DNA of 64,000 nt from Bradyrhizobium macuxiense (GTDB taxonomy: Bacteria > Pseudomonadota > Alphaproteobacteria > Rhizobiales > Xanthobacteraceae): the NCBI RefSeq assembly GCF_007993935.1, contig NZ_VITY01000019.1, positions 62,001-126,000 on the forward strand. Direction: 5' to 3'. A program made the translations under genes and the position numbers. Position 1 is the stretch's first letter. Each line of letters opens with the position of its first letter. Under the pieces are notes generated by a model. The model saw nothing but the letters and a program-made list of their open reading frames with translations. It ran no database searches and was not told the DNA's origin. Shown one piece after another: positions 1-7,794 of this stretch.

Positions 1-39
1 GCGGGAGCCGCCTTGCGGTTTGGCCGGTTGGGCAGTCAC
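1..39 (-). CDS. Possible 5' end of a leftward gene, cut by window start
   Basis: Reading leftward, a GTG codon at 39 opens a frame beginning M-T-A-Q-P-A-K-P-Q-G-G-S-R that stays open to the window edge. An AAGGG Shine-Dalgarno-like stretch lies about 7 bases upstream of it. Only 13 codons are visible, so no function can be given. The call rests on the ribosome-binding-site context and on the gene-free stretch behind it, which would hold its promoter. Confidence 0.35.
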   Translation of the reverse strand, partial: MTAQPAKPQGGSR

Positions 40-459
40 GGGAGAACCCTTGTCATCACAGTGTCACAGGCGCAGGCATGCCACGGCTGGAGTCGCGGCG
101 ACAATCAAAAAGAATTCAGCGGGCGTCGTTTGGAAGGTTTGTTGTGCATCTGACTCTAATTTGAGCAGGAAATTCTCCACAGCATCCCCAGCCCCGACTC
201 AAGCCTCGACTCAGGCCCTGGCCCTGATAGAGCCGAATACGGTCGGGCTTGCGGTCTCATCAATTCGGATGAGAGAGCCCGGTTCCCACGAAATCATTTC
301 CGGAATCGCATGAAGACGTCCTGAAACCGACAAGGTCTAACCTTAGTAGCGTTGTGAAGAGCGGGTGCCTGGTGAGACGCTGACGACTGCGGTCGTGAGA
401 TTCACGACGGAGGTCGTGAGGTCAGGCGGTCCTGCCGAGACGTTGGGGTGATCCCGGAA
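40..459. other. Gene-poor intergenic stretch
   Basis: No convincing gene in about 420 bases. The open frame across 20-313 has a composition unlike a protein of this genome and no ribosome binding site. An inverted repeat CACGAC-GGAG-GTCGTG sits at 403-418, with a further GGTCGTGAG copy just before it. It could be a weak terminator or a protein site. The stretch is a little richer in A/T than its surroundings, as expected for promoters of the flanking genes. Confidence 0.4.
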
Positions 460-588
460 ATGAAGAAGCCGAATGCTGTGCCATATGTCTGGGCGGCCGC
501 GTTGATCGCGGTCGTGATCTGGGGCGTGAGCGGCACCCCGCAGATGGCACACACCTCCGCCAATACGCATCTCGCACGGGCGCGCTAG
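460..588 (+). CDS. Small single-pass membrane protein, hypothetical
   Basis: A 42-codon frame starts MKKPNAVPYVWAAALIAVVI and ends in a polar tail rich in H, T and R. The pattern is two lysines, one hydrophobic segment at residues 9-24, then a short exposed tail. This fits a small inner-membrane protein or a short exported peptide. The Shine-Dalgarno match upstream is weak. It lies between the gap at the window start and the convergent GntR regulator gene. I do not recognise the family, and the function is unknown. Confidence 0.45.
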   Translation: MKKPNAVPYVWAAALIAVVIWGVSGTPQMAHTSANTHLARAR

Positions 589-639
589 CGCGTTTTCGGA
601 ACCGGGGTCGCGTCAGGAGAACGCTCCCGAAACGGAAGC

Positions 640-1395
640 CTAGAGCTTCGGCCGCAGCGAGCGCTGCATATCCATCGTGTAGGTGTAGCGCCCTTCGGGG
701 TGCGTGGTGATGGTGACCTCGAACAGTTCCTCGCGCAGCCCGTAGTAGCGGCGGACCACGGTGAGTGCCGGCGATCCGGTCTTGACGCCGAGTGCCTTGG
801 CGATCGGCGCCGGCATCCCCCGCACGAAGATCTCCATCTGCGCACGCTCGGTGACCTGGCCGTACATCTTGGCGATCTGCTCATGCACCGGGGTGCGGCC
901 GTGGTCGCTGCGGGTCACGACATCGGCGAACCGGCGCAGCACGTAGATCTCGGTCCAGCCGAGCGGGGCGGCGAACTGGTCGGAGCGGCGCACCGCCTCG
1001 ATCAGGAACCAGCTCTTGCCGGGCTCGCATTTCAGCAGCGCGGCCAGCTTGCGGTCGGCGACGATGTCGCTGCTGGCAACCACGTCGCGGTAGGTCTCGT
1101 TGGAATAGCGCAGCCATTCGCCGAGCGACTTGACGCTGTGGGTGAACAGCACCGGCGGCTCGGAGGCGATCACCACCGAGCCGAGGCCGGCGCGGCGCAC
1201 GATCAGGCCCTGGTCGATCAGGATGCGCAGCGCCTCGCGCACGGTCTGGCGGCTCGCCTGATAGCTCGCCATCAGCTCGGTCTCGGTCGGCAGCAGATTG
1301 CCGACCGCGTAGGTGCCGAGACGGATGTCCTTCTGCAGCCCGGTGGCGATGTCGCGATAGCGGGATGATCTCGCCCGGTCCGGTTGTTCAGACAT
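640..1395 (-). CDS. GntR family transcriptional regulator (HutC/UTRA type)
   Basis: The protein has 251 residues. The N-terminal winged helix (about 10-78) includes LPTETELMASYQASRQTVREA, a typical GntR recognition helix. A UTRA effector-binding domain (about 95-245) follows, ending with VVRRYYG and ITTHPEGRYTY. HutC-type members are usually repressors released by a metabolite. The gene is last in a leftward run and starts 6 bases after the stop of the Gfo/Idh/MocA dehydrogenase, so it is probably cotranscribed with its targets. The likely operators are the two copies of a 16-bp palindrome at 4279 and 4344 in front of the operon. The ligand is unknown. Confidence 0.9.
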   Translation of the reverse strand: MSEQPDRARSSRYRDIATGLQKDIRLGTYAVGNLLPTETELMASYQASRQTVREALRILIDQGLIVRRAGLGSVVIASEPPVLFTHSVKSLGEWLRYSNETYRDVVASSDIVADRKLAALLKCEPGKSWFLIEAVRRSDQFAAPLGWTEIYVLRRFADVVTRSDHGRTPVHEQIAKMYGQVTERAQMEIFVRGMPAPIAKALGVKTGSPALTVVRRYYGLREELFEVTITTHPEGRYTYTMDMQRSLRPKL

Positions 1396-1401
1396 GGCAG
1401 A

Positions 1402-2382
1402 TCACTGGTATGCCATATGGCAGGCGACCGGATGTCCCGACTGCATCGACTGCAGCGCGGCCTCGAACGCGGCGAGCGTCGCGAGCACGTCGGCTTCCGG
1501 CACCGGGAATGGCTGCTTGCGTTCGACCGCGTCGGCAAAGGCCGCGAGTTCCGCGGTGAGCGTGTTGACCGCCGGATAGCGCGTCGTTGCAGGCGCGCCG
1601 CCGGATGTCCGTAGCACCATCGTCCCCTCGTCGAGCACCTCTGCGGATCCCTTCGTCCCGAACATATGCACGCGCCAATAGAACGGTGTTGCGCGGATCG
1701 TCGCAAGGGTTGCACTCACGCCATTCACAAATTCAATCGCTAAAGTTGCAGTGTCGAGCGGCGGTGGTCCCGCCGCGCGTTCACTCAACCGGGCATAAAC
1801 TTGTCGGGCAGGACCAAGCAGGCTGACGAAGCCGTCGAGCACATGCAGGCCCGCACCGGTCAGCCCGCCGCCGGGCGACTCCTCGGGCGACAGCCGCCAG
1901 CCCTGCGTGATGGCCTGCGAGTTCTCGTTGCTGTTGTGGCCCTCGACATGCAGGATGGTTCCGAGCTCGCCACTGGCTGCGATCGCACGGAGTGCCTGCA
2001 TCGACGGCCAGAACCTTCGGTTATGCCCGACTGCGAGCGTCACGCCGGCATTGCGGCAGGCCGCGAACATCTCGGCCGCATCGCCGTGCCGCAGCGCCAG
2101 CGGCTTCTCGCAAAACACCTGCTTACCGGCCCTCGCGGCCGCGATCACCTGGCGCTTGTGCAGCGAATGCGGCGTCGCCAGCAGCACAGCGTCGATCGTG
2201 GGATCGGCGAGCACATCGTCCAGGCTCGCGGCGAGGGACAGGTCATGTGCCGCGCAGAAGCCCGCGGCGCCGCCGGTGTCTGGTTCCACCGCGCGCGTGA
2301 TCCTCAGCCGCGGCTCGCCCTGCGCAGCCTCGACCAGTGCGCGGCCCCAGCGGCCGAGGCCCGCGATCGCACAATTGATCAT
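1402..2382 (-). CDS. Gfo/Idh/MocA family oxidoreductase
   Basis: The protein has 326 residues. The N-terminal Rossmann fold starts at residue 4 with AIAGLGRWGRAL (GxGxxG), and the family hallmark EKPLA appears in VFCEKPLAL near residue 95. The C-terminal alpha/beta domain carries GGGLTGAGLHVLD, which places the usual catalytic His in the substrate pocket. Family members are NAD(P)-dependent dehydrogenases of sugars, inositols or related compounds, and this substrate is not identifiable. It shares a 4-base ATGA overlap with the upstream 3-hydroxyisobutyrate dehydrogenase-like gene and is followed by the GntR regulator, which indicates one operon. Confidence 0.9.
   Translation of the reverse strand: MINCAIAGLGRWGRALVEAAQGEPRLRITRAVEPDTGGAAGFCAAHDLSLAASLDDVLADPTIDAVLLATPHSLHKRQVIAAARAGKQVFCEKPLALRHGDAAEMFAACRNAGVTLAVGHNRRFWPSMQALRAIAASGELGTILHVEGHNSNENSQAITQGWRLSPEESPGGGLTGAGLHVLDGFVSLLGPARQVYARLSERAAGPPPLDTATLAIEFVNGVSATLATIRATPFYWRVHMFGTKGSAEVLDEGTMVLRTSGGAPATTRYPAVNTLTAELAAFADAVERKQPFPVPEADVLATLAAFEAALQSMQSGHPVACHMAYQ
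1411..1422. promoter_or_regulatory. Perfect 12-bp palindrome just upstream of the GntR gene
   Basis: TGCCATATGGCA is a perfect palindrome lying 16 bases before the regulator start, inside the last codons of the preceding dehydrogenase gene. It could be an internal autoregulatory site. It differs from the twin ATTTAT-type palindromes at 4279 and 4344, and a chance match to codons is quite possible. Confidence 0.25.
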
Positions 2383-3281
2383 GAATGGTCCTCATCCCGG
2401 CGGCGTCCGGCCCGGATCGCCTCGATGATCGCAGCGCTGTCGCTGTCCGGGCCCTCGAGCGCAATCGCTCTGCGCAGCAGCTCGGTCTGCACCGAAGTCA
2501 GCGGCAAGGGCAGGCCGTGCCGGCCGGCCTCTTGCAGGATCAGCTCGGCGTCCTTCAAGGTCTGCGCGATATGCGATTGCGGCGAGAAATCCCGCGCCAG
2601 CATCTTCGGTCCCTTGCTGTCCATCACGGCGGAATATGCCGCCGATTGCCGCGCGGTCGCAAGGAAGGCCCCGCCGTCGAGGCCGAGCGCCTCGGCAAAT
2701 GCGATGCCCTCGGCCAAGGCGGCGCGGTTGTTCTGCAGGATCAGGTTGATGGCGAGCTTGGTGCGGCTGGCATTGCCGATCGCGCCGACATTGATCCGCT
2801 GCGGGCAGAGGATGTCGAGCGTCGCCGCGGCGGCTGCGATGATGTCGGGATCGCCGGCGACCAGCGCGGTGGCGGTGCCGGCGCGGACCTCGGCGCTGGT
2901 GCCCGAGATCGGCGCTTCGATGAAGGCAAGGCGCGACCGCGCCGCGAATTCGGCGATCGCCGTGATCTCGCCCGGCGCGCAGGTGGTGGTGCAGATCACG
3001 AGCGGCGGCAGCGTCGCGTTCGCAAGGTCCGGCAGCAGGCCCTTGACCTCAGCGGCGTCGTACACGGCGATGACGATGACCCGGCATCGCGCCGCGACGT
3101 CGGCGGCGAAGGCCGCGAACTCGGCGCCGCTGGCCCTCAAGCCGTCCGTCTTCGCCGCATCGACGTCGAAACCGATTACGCCGACGCCGGCGTCGATCAG
3201 CCGCGCCGAAAGCGCCGATCCCATCAGCCCCAGGCCGATCATGCCTACAGGTGTCTCGCGAGCCATGATGCGCCGCCGCAT
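2379..3281 (-). CDS. 3-hydroxyisobutyrate dehydrogenase family NAD(P)-dependent oxidoreductase
   Basis: About 300 residues. The Rossmann motif GMIGLGLMGSALSARL appears near the N-terminus. Further family marks are CTTCAPGEI, AFIEAPISGTSAEVRAGTA (substrate-binding PVSG-type loop) and a central KLAINLILQNN helix in which Lys is the likely catalytic residue. Members oxidise beta-hydroxyacids or reduce semialdehydes. A second in-frame ATG at 3266 (MARETP) is an equally good start, because neither has a strong ribosome binding site. It begins 4 bases after the stop of the Bug binding protein gene and overlaps the next gene by 4 bases. Confidence 0.88.
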   Translation of the reverse strand: MRRRIMARETPVGMIGLGLMGSALSARLIDAGVGVIGFDVDAAKTDGLRASGAEFAAFAADVAARCRVIVIAVYDAAEVKGLLPDLANATLPPLVICTTTCAPGEITAIAEFAARSRLAFIEAPISGTSAEVRAGTATALVAGDPDIIAAAAATLDILCPQRINVGAIGNASRTKLAINLILQNNRAALAEGIAFAEALGLDGGAFLATARQSAAYSAVMDSKGPKMLARDFSPQSHIAQTLKDAELILQEAGRHGLPLPLTSVQTELLRRAIALEGPDSDSAAIIEAIRAGRRRDEDHS

Positions 3282-3285
3282 CGCG

Positions 3286-4248
3286 CTATTGCGGCTGGAT
3301 GCCGGCCGCTTTCACCTCCGCCGACCAGCGCACCACCTCGCTCTTGACGAAGGCGCCGAACTCGGCGGGCGCCAGCGGCGCCACCATCACGCCGACATCG
3401 GCGAGCTTCTTCCTGGTCTCCGGCATCGCGAGGTACTTCGCACACTCGGCGTAGAGCTTGTTGACCACCGGTTCCGGCGTGCCGGCCGGCGCGAACAGCC
3501 CGTACCAGATGGTTGCCTCGAAGCCCGGCATCGCTTCGGAAAGCGCGGGCAGTCCCGGCGTCAGCTCGTTGCGGGCCGCCGACGTCACCGCGATCCCGCG
3601 CAAGGTGCCGCCCTGCATTTGCGGGATCGCGACCGAGAAATCGCCGAAGGTCAGGTCGATCACCCCGGCCATCACGTCGGTCATCGCCTGCGGCACGCCG
3701 CGATAGGACGCTGCGATCAGCGACAGGCCGCCGCGCGACTGCAATTGGGCGATCGAGATCTGCGATGCGCCGGAGCCGTAGCCCGCGGTCAGATTGGGAT
3801 TGGCCCTGGCGTAGCTGAGGAACTGCGGCAGGTCCTTGGCCGCAAGCTTCGGGTTGACCAGCAGCACCATCGCCGTGGTGGTGGTGCGGATCACGGGCGC
3901 AAAATCCTTCACCGGATCGTAGGGCAGGCTCTTCAGCGTCGCGACATTGCTGGCATGGGTGGTGTTGGTGCCCATCAAGAGCGTGTAGCCGTCGGGCGCG
4001 CTGCGGGCGACTTCCTGGGCGCCGATGCTGCCAAGTGCGCCGGCGCGATTCTCGATCAGCACGGTCTGGCCGAACGCGTCCTGCAGATGCTGGCCGACCA
4101 GCCGCGCGACATTGTCGGGGCCGGCGCCGGCCGGGAAGGGCACGATGATCTTGAGCGGCCGTTGCGGGAAATCGTCCGCCGCATGCGCCGGGAGGGCCGA
4201 AAGCGCGGAAAGGAGCAGGACGGCAAGCAGCCCAAGCCGTGACGTCAT
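3286..4248 (-). CDS. Bug family (TctC-like) periplasmic binding protein
   Basis: The protein has 320 residues, and the start chosen is the ATG at 4248, preceded by a strong CAGGAGGGG site. A signal peptide is clear (MTSRLGLLAVLLLSALSALP, cleavage after AHA). The mature part starts with FPQRPLKIIVPFPAGAGPDNVAR, the usual Bug N-terminus, and continues with ENRAGALGSIG and APDGYTLLMGT. Such proteins bind carboxylic acids or other small organic solutes for TctAB transporters, but no tctA/tctB lies in the window, so it is an orphan here. It is first in the leftward operon. Upstream lies a palindrome pair shared with the divergent CMD-family gene. Confidence 0.9.
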   Translation of the reverse strand: MTSRLGLLAVLLLSALSALPAHAADDFPQRPLKIIVPFPAGAGPDNVARLVGQHLQDAFGQTVLIENRAGALGSIGAQEVARSAPDGYTLLMGTNTTHASNVATLKSLPYDPVKDFAPVIRTTTTAMVLLVNPKLAAKDLPQFLSYARANPNLTAGYGSGASQISIAQLQSRGGLSLIAASYRGVPQAMTDVMAGVIDLTFGDFSVAIPQMQGGTLRGIAVTSAARNELTPGLPALSEAMPGFEATIWYGLFAPAGTPEPVVNKLYAECAKYLAMPETRKKLADVGVMVAPLAPAEFGAFVKSEVVRWSAEVKAAGIQPQ

Positions 4249-4278
4249 CCCGATCCCCTCCTGGTTCGTTTTGATAAA

Positions 4279-4294
4279 ATTTATACGGATAAAT
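4279..4294. promoter_or_regulatory. Operator-like palindrome, copy 1
   Basis: ATTTATACGGATAAAT is an imperfect 16-bp palindrome lying 31 bases before the Bug gene start. Its exact reverse complement occurs at 4344-4359. Two copies with centres 65 bases apart, in a divergent gap next to a GntR gene, suggest the operator of that GntR regulator. AT-rich symmetric sites are common for this family. This is an inference. Confidence 0.6.
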
Positions 4295-4343
4295 ACGTCG
4301 GGAATGCAAGCGCGAGGCCTAACCAAATATTGAGGCGTGCCAT

Positions 4344-4359
4344 ATTTATCCGTATAAAT
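4344..4359. promoter_or_regulatory. Operator-like palindrome, copy 2
   Basis: ATTTATCCGTATAAAT is the exact inverse of copy 1. It lies 27 bases before the ATG of the CMD-family gene, where a bound repressor would cover the rightward promoter. Together the two copies could allow one regulator to control both divergent units. Confidence 0.6.
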
Positions 4360-4385
4360 AGCCCACATAGGGGAGCCAGACGACG

Positions 4386-4775
4386 ATGGTGGACATCAGC
4401 GATCTCCATGCACGCGGGCTGCGCCGGCGCCAGAAGATGTTCGGCGAGGTCGATGTCGCCAAGCGGATGGCGGCCGCGGGCGATTTCGGCACGCCGCTGC
4501 AGAACATCATCAACGCCTACGTCTATGGCGACGTCTGGGAGCGCAACGGGCTGTCCGACCAGATCCGCAGCCTCGTGATGCTCGGCATCACCGCGGCGAG
4601 CAGCAAGCCTGCCGAGTTCCGCGTGCATGCCAAGGGCGCGCTGGCCAATGGCTGCACCGCCGCCCAGGTGCAGGACGTGCTGCTGCTGGTCGCGATGTAT
4701 TGCGGCATTCCGGCCGCGATCGAGACCAGCAAGATCGCAGCCGAGGTGTTCGGCGAGGCGCCGCCTGAGGGGTAG
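4386..4775 (+). CDS. Carboxymuconolactone decarboxylase (CMD) family protein
   Basis: The protein has 129 residues, a normal length for the CMD/AhpD-like fold. It carries the typical sequence of gamma-CMD-type proteins: VWERNGLSDQIRSLVMLGITAA, then a His-containing EFRVHAKGALANG, then VQDVLLLVAMYCGIPAAIE. There is no CxxC pair, so it is not of the AhpD peroxidase type. A GGGGAG site precedes the ATG. It is first in a rightward run with a lyase-superfamily gene 60 bases on, a pairing that resembles protocatechuate-pathway genes (PcaC and PcaB). The exact substrate cannot be read from the sequence. Confidence 0.87.
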   Translation: MVDISDLHARGLRRRQKMFGEVDVAKRMAAAGDFGTPLQNIINAYVYGDVWERNGLSDQIRSLVMLGITAASSKPAEFRVHAKGALANGCTAAQVQDVLLLVAMYCGIPAAIETSKIAAEVFGEAPPEG

Positions 4776-4835
4776 GGCAGCGGCCGGCGCCGTGATAGGG
4801 ACGTTGCCGACTGCGACCGGCAACAGGATCTGCCC

Positions 4836-6212
4836 ATGCCTGCCTTCCCGATGTCCGCCTTCCCGACTTCCACCACCGTGCTCGATTCCGTGCTGTTTCG
4901 CGACGCCTTCGGCACAAGCGAGATGCGCGAGGTATTTTCCGACCTGCGGCTGATTGCGCGCTATGCCGAGGTCGAAGTCGCGCTGGCGAGGGCCGAAGCC
5001 CGCTGCGGCGTGATCCCGGCGCAAGCCGCGGAGGAGATCGCTGCGCGAACCGATGTCGCCGCGTTCGATTTCGATCTGCTCCGGCAGGAGACCGACGTGG
5101 TCGGCTACCCGATCCTGCCGCTGGTGCATCAGATGGCGAAGCAGTGCGGCGAGGCCGGCCGCTACGTCCATTGGGGCGCCACCACGCAGGACATCATGGA
5201 CACCGCCGTGGTGCTGCAACTGCGCGACGGCCTCAAGATCGTCGAGGACGACATCAGCGCGCTGCGCGGCATCCTCGCCGGTCTCTCGAAAAAGTATCGC
5301 GACACGCCGATGGCCGGGCGCACCCATCTGCAGCAGGCTCTTCCGGTGACCTTCGGCTACAAGACCGCGATCTGGCTCGCAGCATTCGATCGCCACGCCG
5401 AACGGCTCGCGGAGCTGAAGCCGCGCGTGCTGGTCGGCCAGTTCGCAGGCGCCGCCGGCACGCTGGCCTCGCTGGGCGGCAAGGGCTTCGAGGTGCAGAA
5501 GGCGCTGTGCGAGGAGCTTCGCCTCGGCGTTCCCGTCTCCACCTGGCACGTCGCGCGCGACGGTCTGGCGGAAGCGGTGAATTTCCTCGCGCTGGTCACG
5601 GGCACGCTCGGCAAGATCGCGCTCGACATCATGATCATGGCGTCGACCGAGTTCGCCGAGGTCTATGAGCCGTTCGTGAAGGGACGCGGCGCGTCCTCGA
5701 CCATGCCGCAGAAGCGCAATCCGATCTCGTCGGAGCTGATGCTCGCGGCCGCCAAAGCGGTGCGCCAGCATGCCGGCCTGATGCTGGATGCGATGGTGCA
5801 GGATTTCGAGCGCGCCACCGGGCCGTGGCACGCCGAATGGATGGCGATCCCGGAAAGTTTTGTGCTCACCGCCGGCGCGCTGCACCAGGCCAAATTCGCG
5901 CTCGGCGGCCTGATCGTTGACGAGAAGCGGATGGCCGACAATCTCGACATCAGCCGCGGGCTGATCGTCGCCGAAGCCGTGATGATGGGTCTTGCACCCG
6001 CGATCGGCCGGCAGGAGGCGCATGACGTGGTCTACGACGCCTGCCGCGCCGCCAACGACAAGGGCCTGACGCTGGCCGAGGCGCTGGCCGCCGATCAGCG
6101 CGTCGCGAGCCGGATCGACCGGGCGACGATCGACCGCCTCACCGCGCCGAAAAACTACCTTGGCCTCGCGCCCGAGATGGTCGACCGGGTGCTGGCCTCG
6201 GTGAAGCGGTAA
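4836..6212 (+). CDS. Fumarase/aspartase superfamily lyase (PcaB / adenylosuccinate lyase-like)
   Basis: The protein has 458 residues. It carries the superfamily signature loop GRGASSTMPQKRNPI (about 283-297) with the catalytic serine, plus conserved block 1 (VHWGATTQDIMDT) and block 2 (GRTHLQQALPVTFG). This block pattern is closest to 3-carboxy-cis,cis-muconate cycloisomerase and its adenylosuccinate lyase-like relatives. Neighbouring CMD-family and dehydrogenase genes suggest catabolism of an aromatic or polycarboxylic compound rather than purine synthesis. An ATG at 4851 (MSAFPTSTT) is an alternative start. The next gene, an M29 peptidase, starts 120 bases downstream and is probably in the same transcript. 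Confidence 0.85.
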   Translation: MPAFPMSAFPTSTTVLDSVLFRDAFGTSEMREVFSDLRLIARYAEVEVALARAEARCGVIPAQAAEEIAARTDVAAFDFDLLRQETDVVGYPILPLVHQMAKQCGEAGRYVHWGATTQDIMDTAVVLQLRDGLKIVEDDISALRGILAGLSKKYRDTPMAGRTHLQQALPVTFGYKTAIWLAAFDRHAERLAELKPRVLVGQFAGAAGTLASLGGKGFEVQKALCEELRLGVPVSTWHVARDGLAEAVNFLALVTGTLGKIALDIMIMASTEFAEVYEPFVKGRGASSTMPQKRNPISSELMLAAAKAVRQHAGLMLDAMVQDFERATGPWHAEWMAIPESFVLTAGALHQAKFALGGLIVDEKRMADNLDISRGLIVAEAVMMGLAPAIGRQEAHDVVYDACRAANDKGLTLAEALAADQRVASRIDRATIDRLTAPKNYLGLAPEMVDRVLASVKR

Positions 6213-6332
6213 AATTCGCGGCAATTGCTCGCCGTCGCGTGATCCTCTGCGGCGGGCAGGAACCTTGCGAATGCGGATCGAATTGGACTACGAATCCTGG
6301 AAAATCCCTCAAACGACACGACCGGACGCTTC

Positions 6333-7589
6333 ATGACCGCACATCAACGCAACCTCTCCGCCTCGATCGATCCCGTGAAGCTCGATCGGCTCGCCGAAGT
6401 CGCAATCAAGGTCGGGCTGCAGCTGCAACCGGGGCAGGATCTCTTGCTGACGGCGCCCGCCGCGGCGATGCCGCTGGTGCGGCGCGTCGTGGAACATGCC
6501 TACAGAGCCGGCGCAGGTCTCGTGACCCCGTTCTTCTCGGATGAAGAGCTGACGCTGGCGCGCTACCGCTACGGCAATGATGCGAGCTTCGATCGTGCCG
6601 CGGGCTGGCTCTACGAGGGCATGGCGAAGGCGTTCGGCGCCAACACCGCGCGGCTCGCGATCGTCGGCGACAATCCGATGCTGCTGTCGGGCGAAGACCC
6701 GACCAAGGTCGCGCGCGCCAGCAAGGCCAATTCGATTGCCTACCAGCCGGCGCTGGAGAAGATCGTCAATTTCGACACCAACTGGAACATCATCGCCTAT
6801 CCGAGCACGTCCTGGGCCAAGCAGGTGTTCCCCGATGATGCCGAGGACGTCGCGGTGGCAAAGCTCGCGGATGCGATCTTCTCTGCCTCTCGTGTCGATC
6901 AGGACGGCGCCCTCGCCAACTGGGAAAAGCACAACGCGAAACTGCGCGAGCGCACCGAATGGTTGAACGGCCAGCGCTTTCACGCGCTGAAATATTCCGG
7001 CCCCGGCATGGACCTTACGATCGGGCTTGCCGACGGCCATGAATGGGAAGGCGGCGCCTCGACCGCCAAGAACGGCATCGTCTGCAACGCCAACATCCCG
7101 ACCGAGGAGGTCTTCACCACGCCGCACTGCCGCCGCGTCAGCGGCCATGTCGTCTCCTCCAAGCCGCTGTCCTATCAGGGCACGCTGATCGACAATATTT
7201 CGGTCAAGTTCGAGGAAGGCCGCATCGTCGAGGCCAAGGCCTCGCGCGGCGAGGAAGTGCTGAAGAAGGTGCTCGACACCGACGAGGGCGCACGCCGCCT
7301 CGGCGAAGTCGCGCTGGTGCCGCATTCCTCGCCGATCTCGAAGAGCGGCCTATTGTTCTTCAATACGCTGTTCGACGAGAACGCCGCCTCGCACATCGCG
7401 CTCGGCCAGTGCTACTCGAAATGCTTCGTCAACGGCGACAAGCTGACGCCGCAGCAGATCGCCGAGCAGGGCGGCAACAAGAGCCTGATCCACATCGACT
7501 GGATGATCGGCTCCGCCCACACCGACATCGATGGCATCCACGCCGACGGCCGCAGCGTGCCGGTGTTCCGCAAGGGCGAGTGGGCGTAA
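6333..7589 (+). CDS. M29 family (AmpS/PepS-type) metallo-aminopeptidase
   Basis: The protein has 418 residues, the standard length for cytoplasmic M29 aminopeptidases. Metal-ligand blocks are visible in the usual order: NIPTEEVFTTPH (two Glu and His), LGEVALVPH, FDENAASHIALG (Glu and His) and HIDWMIGS with TDIDG (His, Asp). These enzymes remove N-terminal residues using a dinuclear metal site. Its place after the lyase gene and behind the GntR-type operators suggests it serves the same pathway, perhaps releasing an amino-acid conjugate, although M29 genes are also found alone. A convergent repeat element follows the stop. Confidence 0.88.
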   Translation: MTAHQRNLSASIDPVKLDRLAEVAIKVGLQLQPGQDLLLTAPAAAMPLVRRVVEHAYRAGAGLVTPFFSDEELTLARYRYGNDASFDRAAGWLYEGMAKAFGANTARLAIVGDNPMLLSGEDPTKVARASKANSIAYQPALEKIVNFDTNWNIIAYPSTSWAKQVFPDDAEDVAVAKLADAIFSASRVDQDGALANWEKHNAKLRERTEWLNGQRFHALKYSGPGMDLTIGLADGHEWEGGASTAKNGIVCNANIPTEEVFTTPHCRRVSGHVVSSKPLSYQGTLIDNISVKFEEGRIVEAKASRGEEVLKKVLDTDEGARRLGEVALVPHSSPISKSGLLFFNTLFDENAASHIALGQCYSKCFVNGDKLTPQQIAEQGGNKSLIHIDWMIGSAHTDIDGIHADGRSVPVFRKGEWA

Positions 7590-7603
7590 CGGCTAACGCT
7601 CTT

Positions 7604-7752
7604 CACCTCGCCCCGCGTGCGGGGAGAGGTCGGATCGCATCGTCAGATGCGATCCGGGTGAGGGGGAGCCTCTGCAATCGCAGCTATCACCGAATACGCG
7701 GAGACGGCCCCTCACCCCAACCCTCTCCCCGTAAGAACGGGGCGAGGGAGCG
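7604..7752. repeat. Intergenic inverted repeat, family A, copy 1
   Basis: The core is a GGGGAGAGGTCGGATCGC arm, a GATGCGATCCGGGTGAGGGG arm and a mirrored CCCCTCACCC ... CTCTCCCC half. Related copies occur near 35742, 37826, 53242, 58361, 62115 and 63383. It lies between convergent genes, and the transcript could form long hairpins. Confidence 0.8.
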
Positions 7753-7794
7753 CACTTCCGTCGCCCTCGTTATCGACCCAATCTCATCGCGCTC

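Noticed and set aside
20..313. Open frame of 97 codons on the + strand
   Set aside because: No ribosome binding site, no recognisable domain, and a residue mix unlike neighbouring proteins. It lies in what looks like a promoter region.
1801..4242. 813-codon frame antisense to the two dehydrogenase and Bug genes
   Set aside because: Arg/Ala/His-rich shadow of three well-supported genes, with no conserved domain.
4281..6224. 647-codon frame antisense to the CMD and lyase genes
   Set aside because: Low-complexity shadow caused by GC-rich codon use; the opposite strand has clear family motifs.
7604..7752. Hairpins of family A considered as intrinsic terminators
   Set aside because: There is no T-run after either arm, and copies also occur inside operons.
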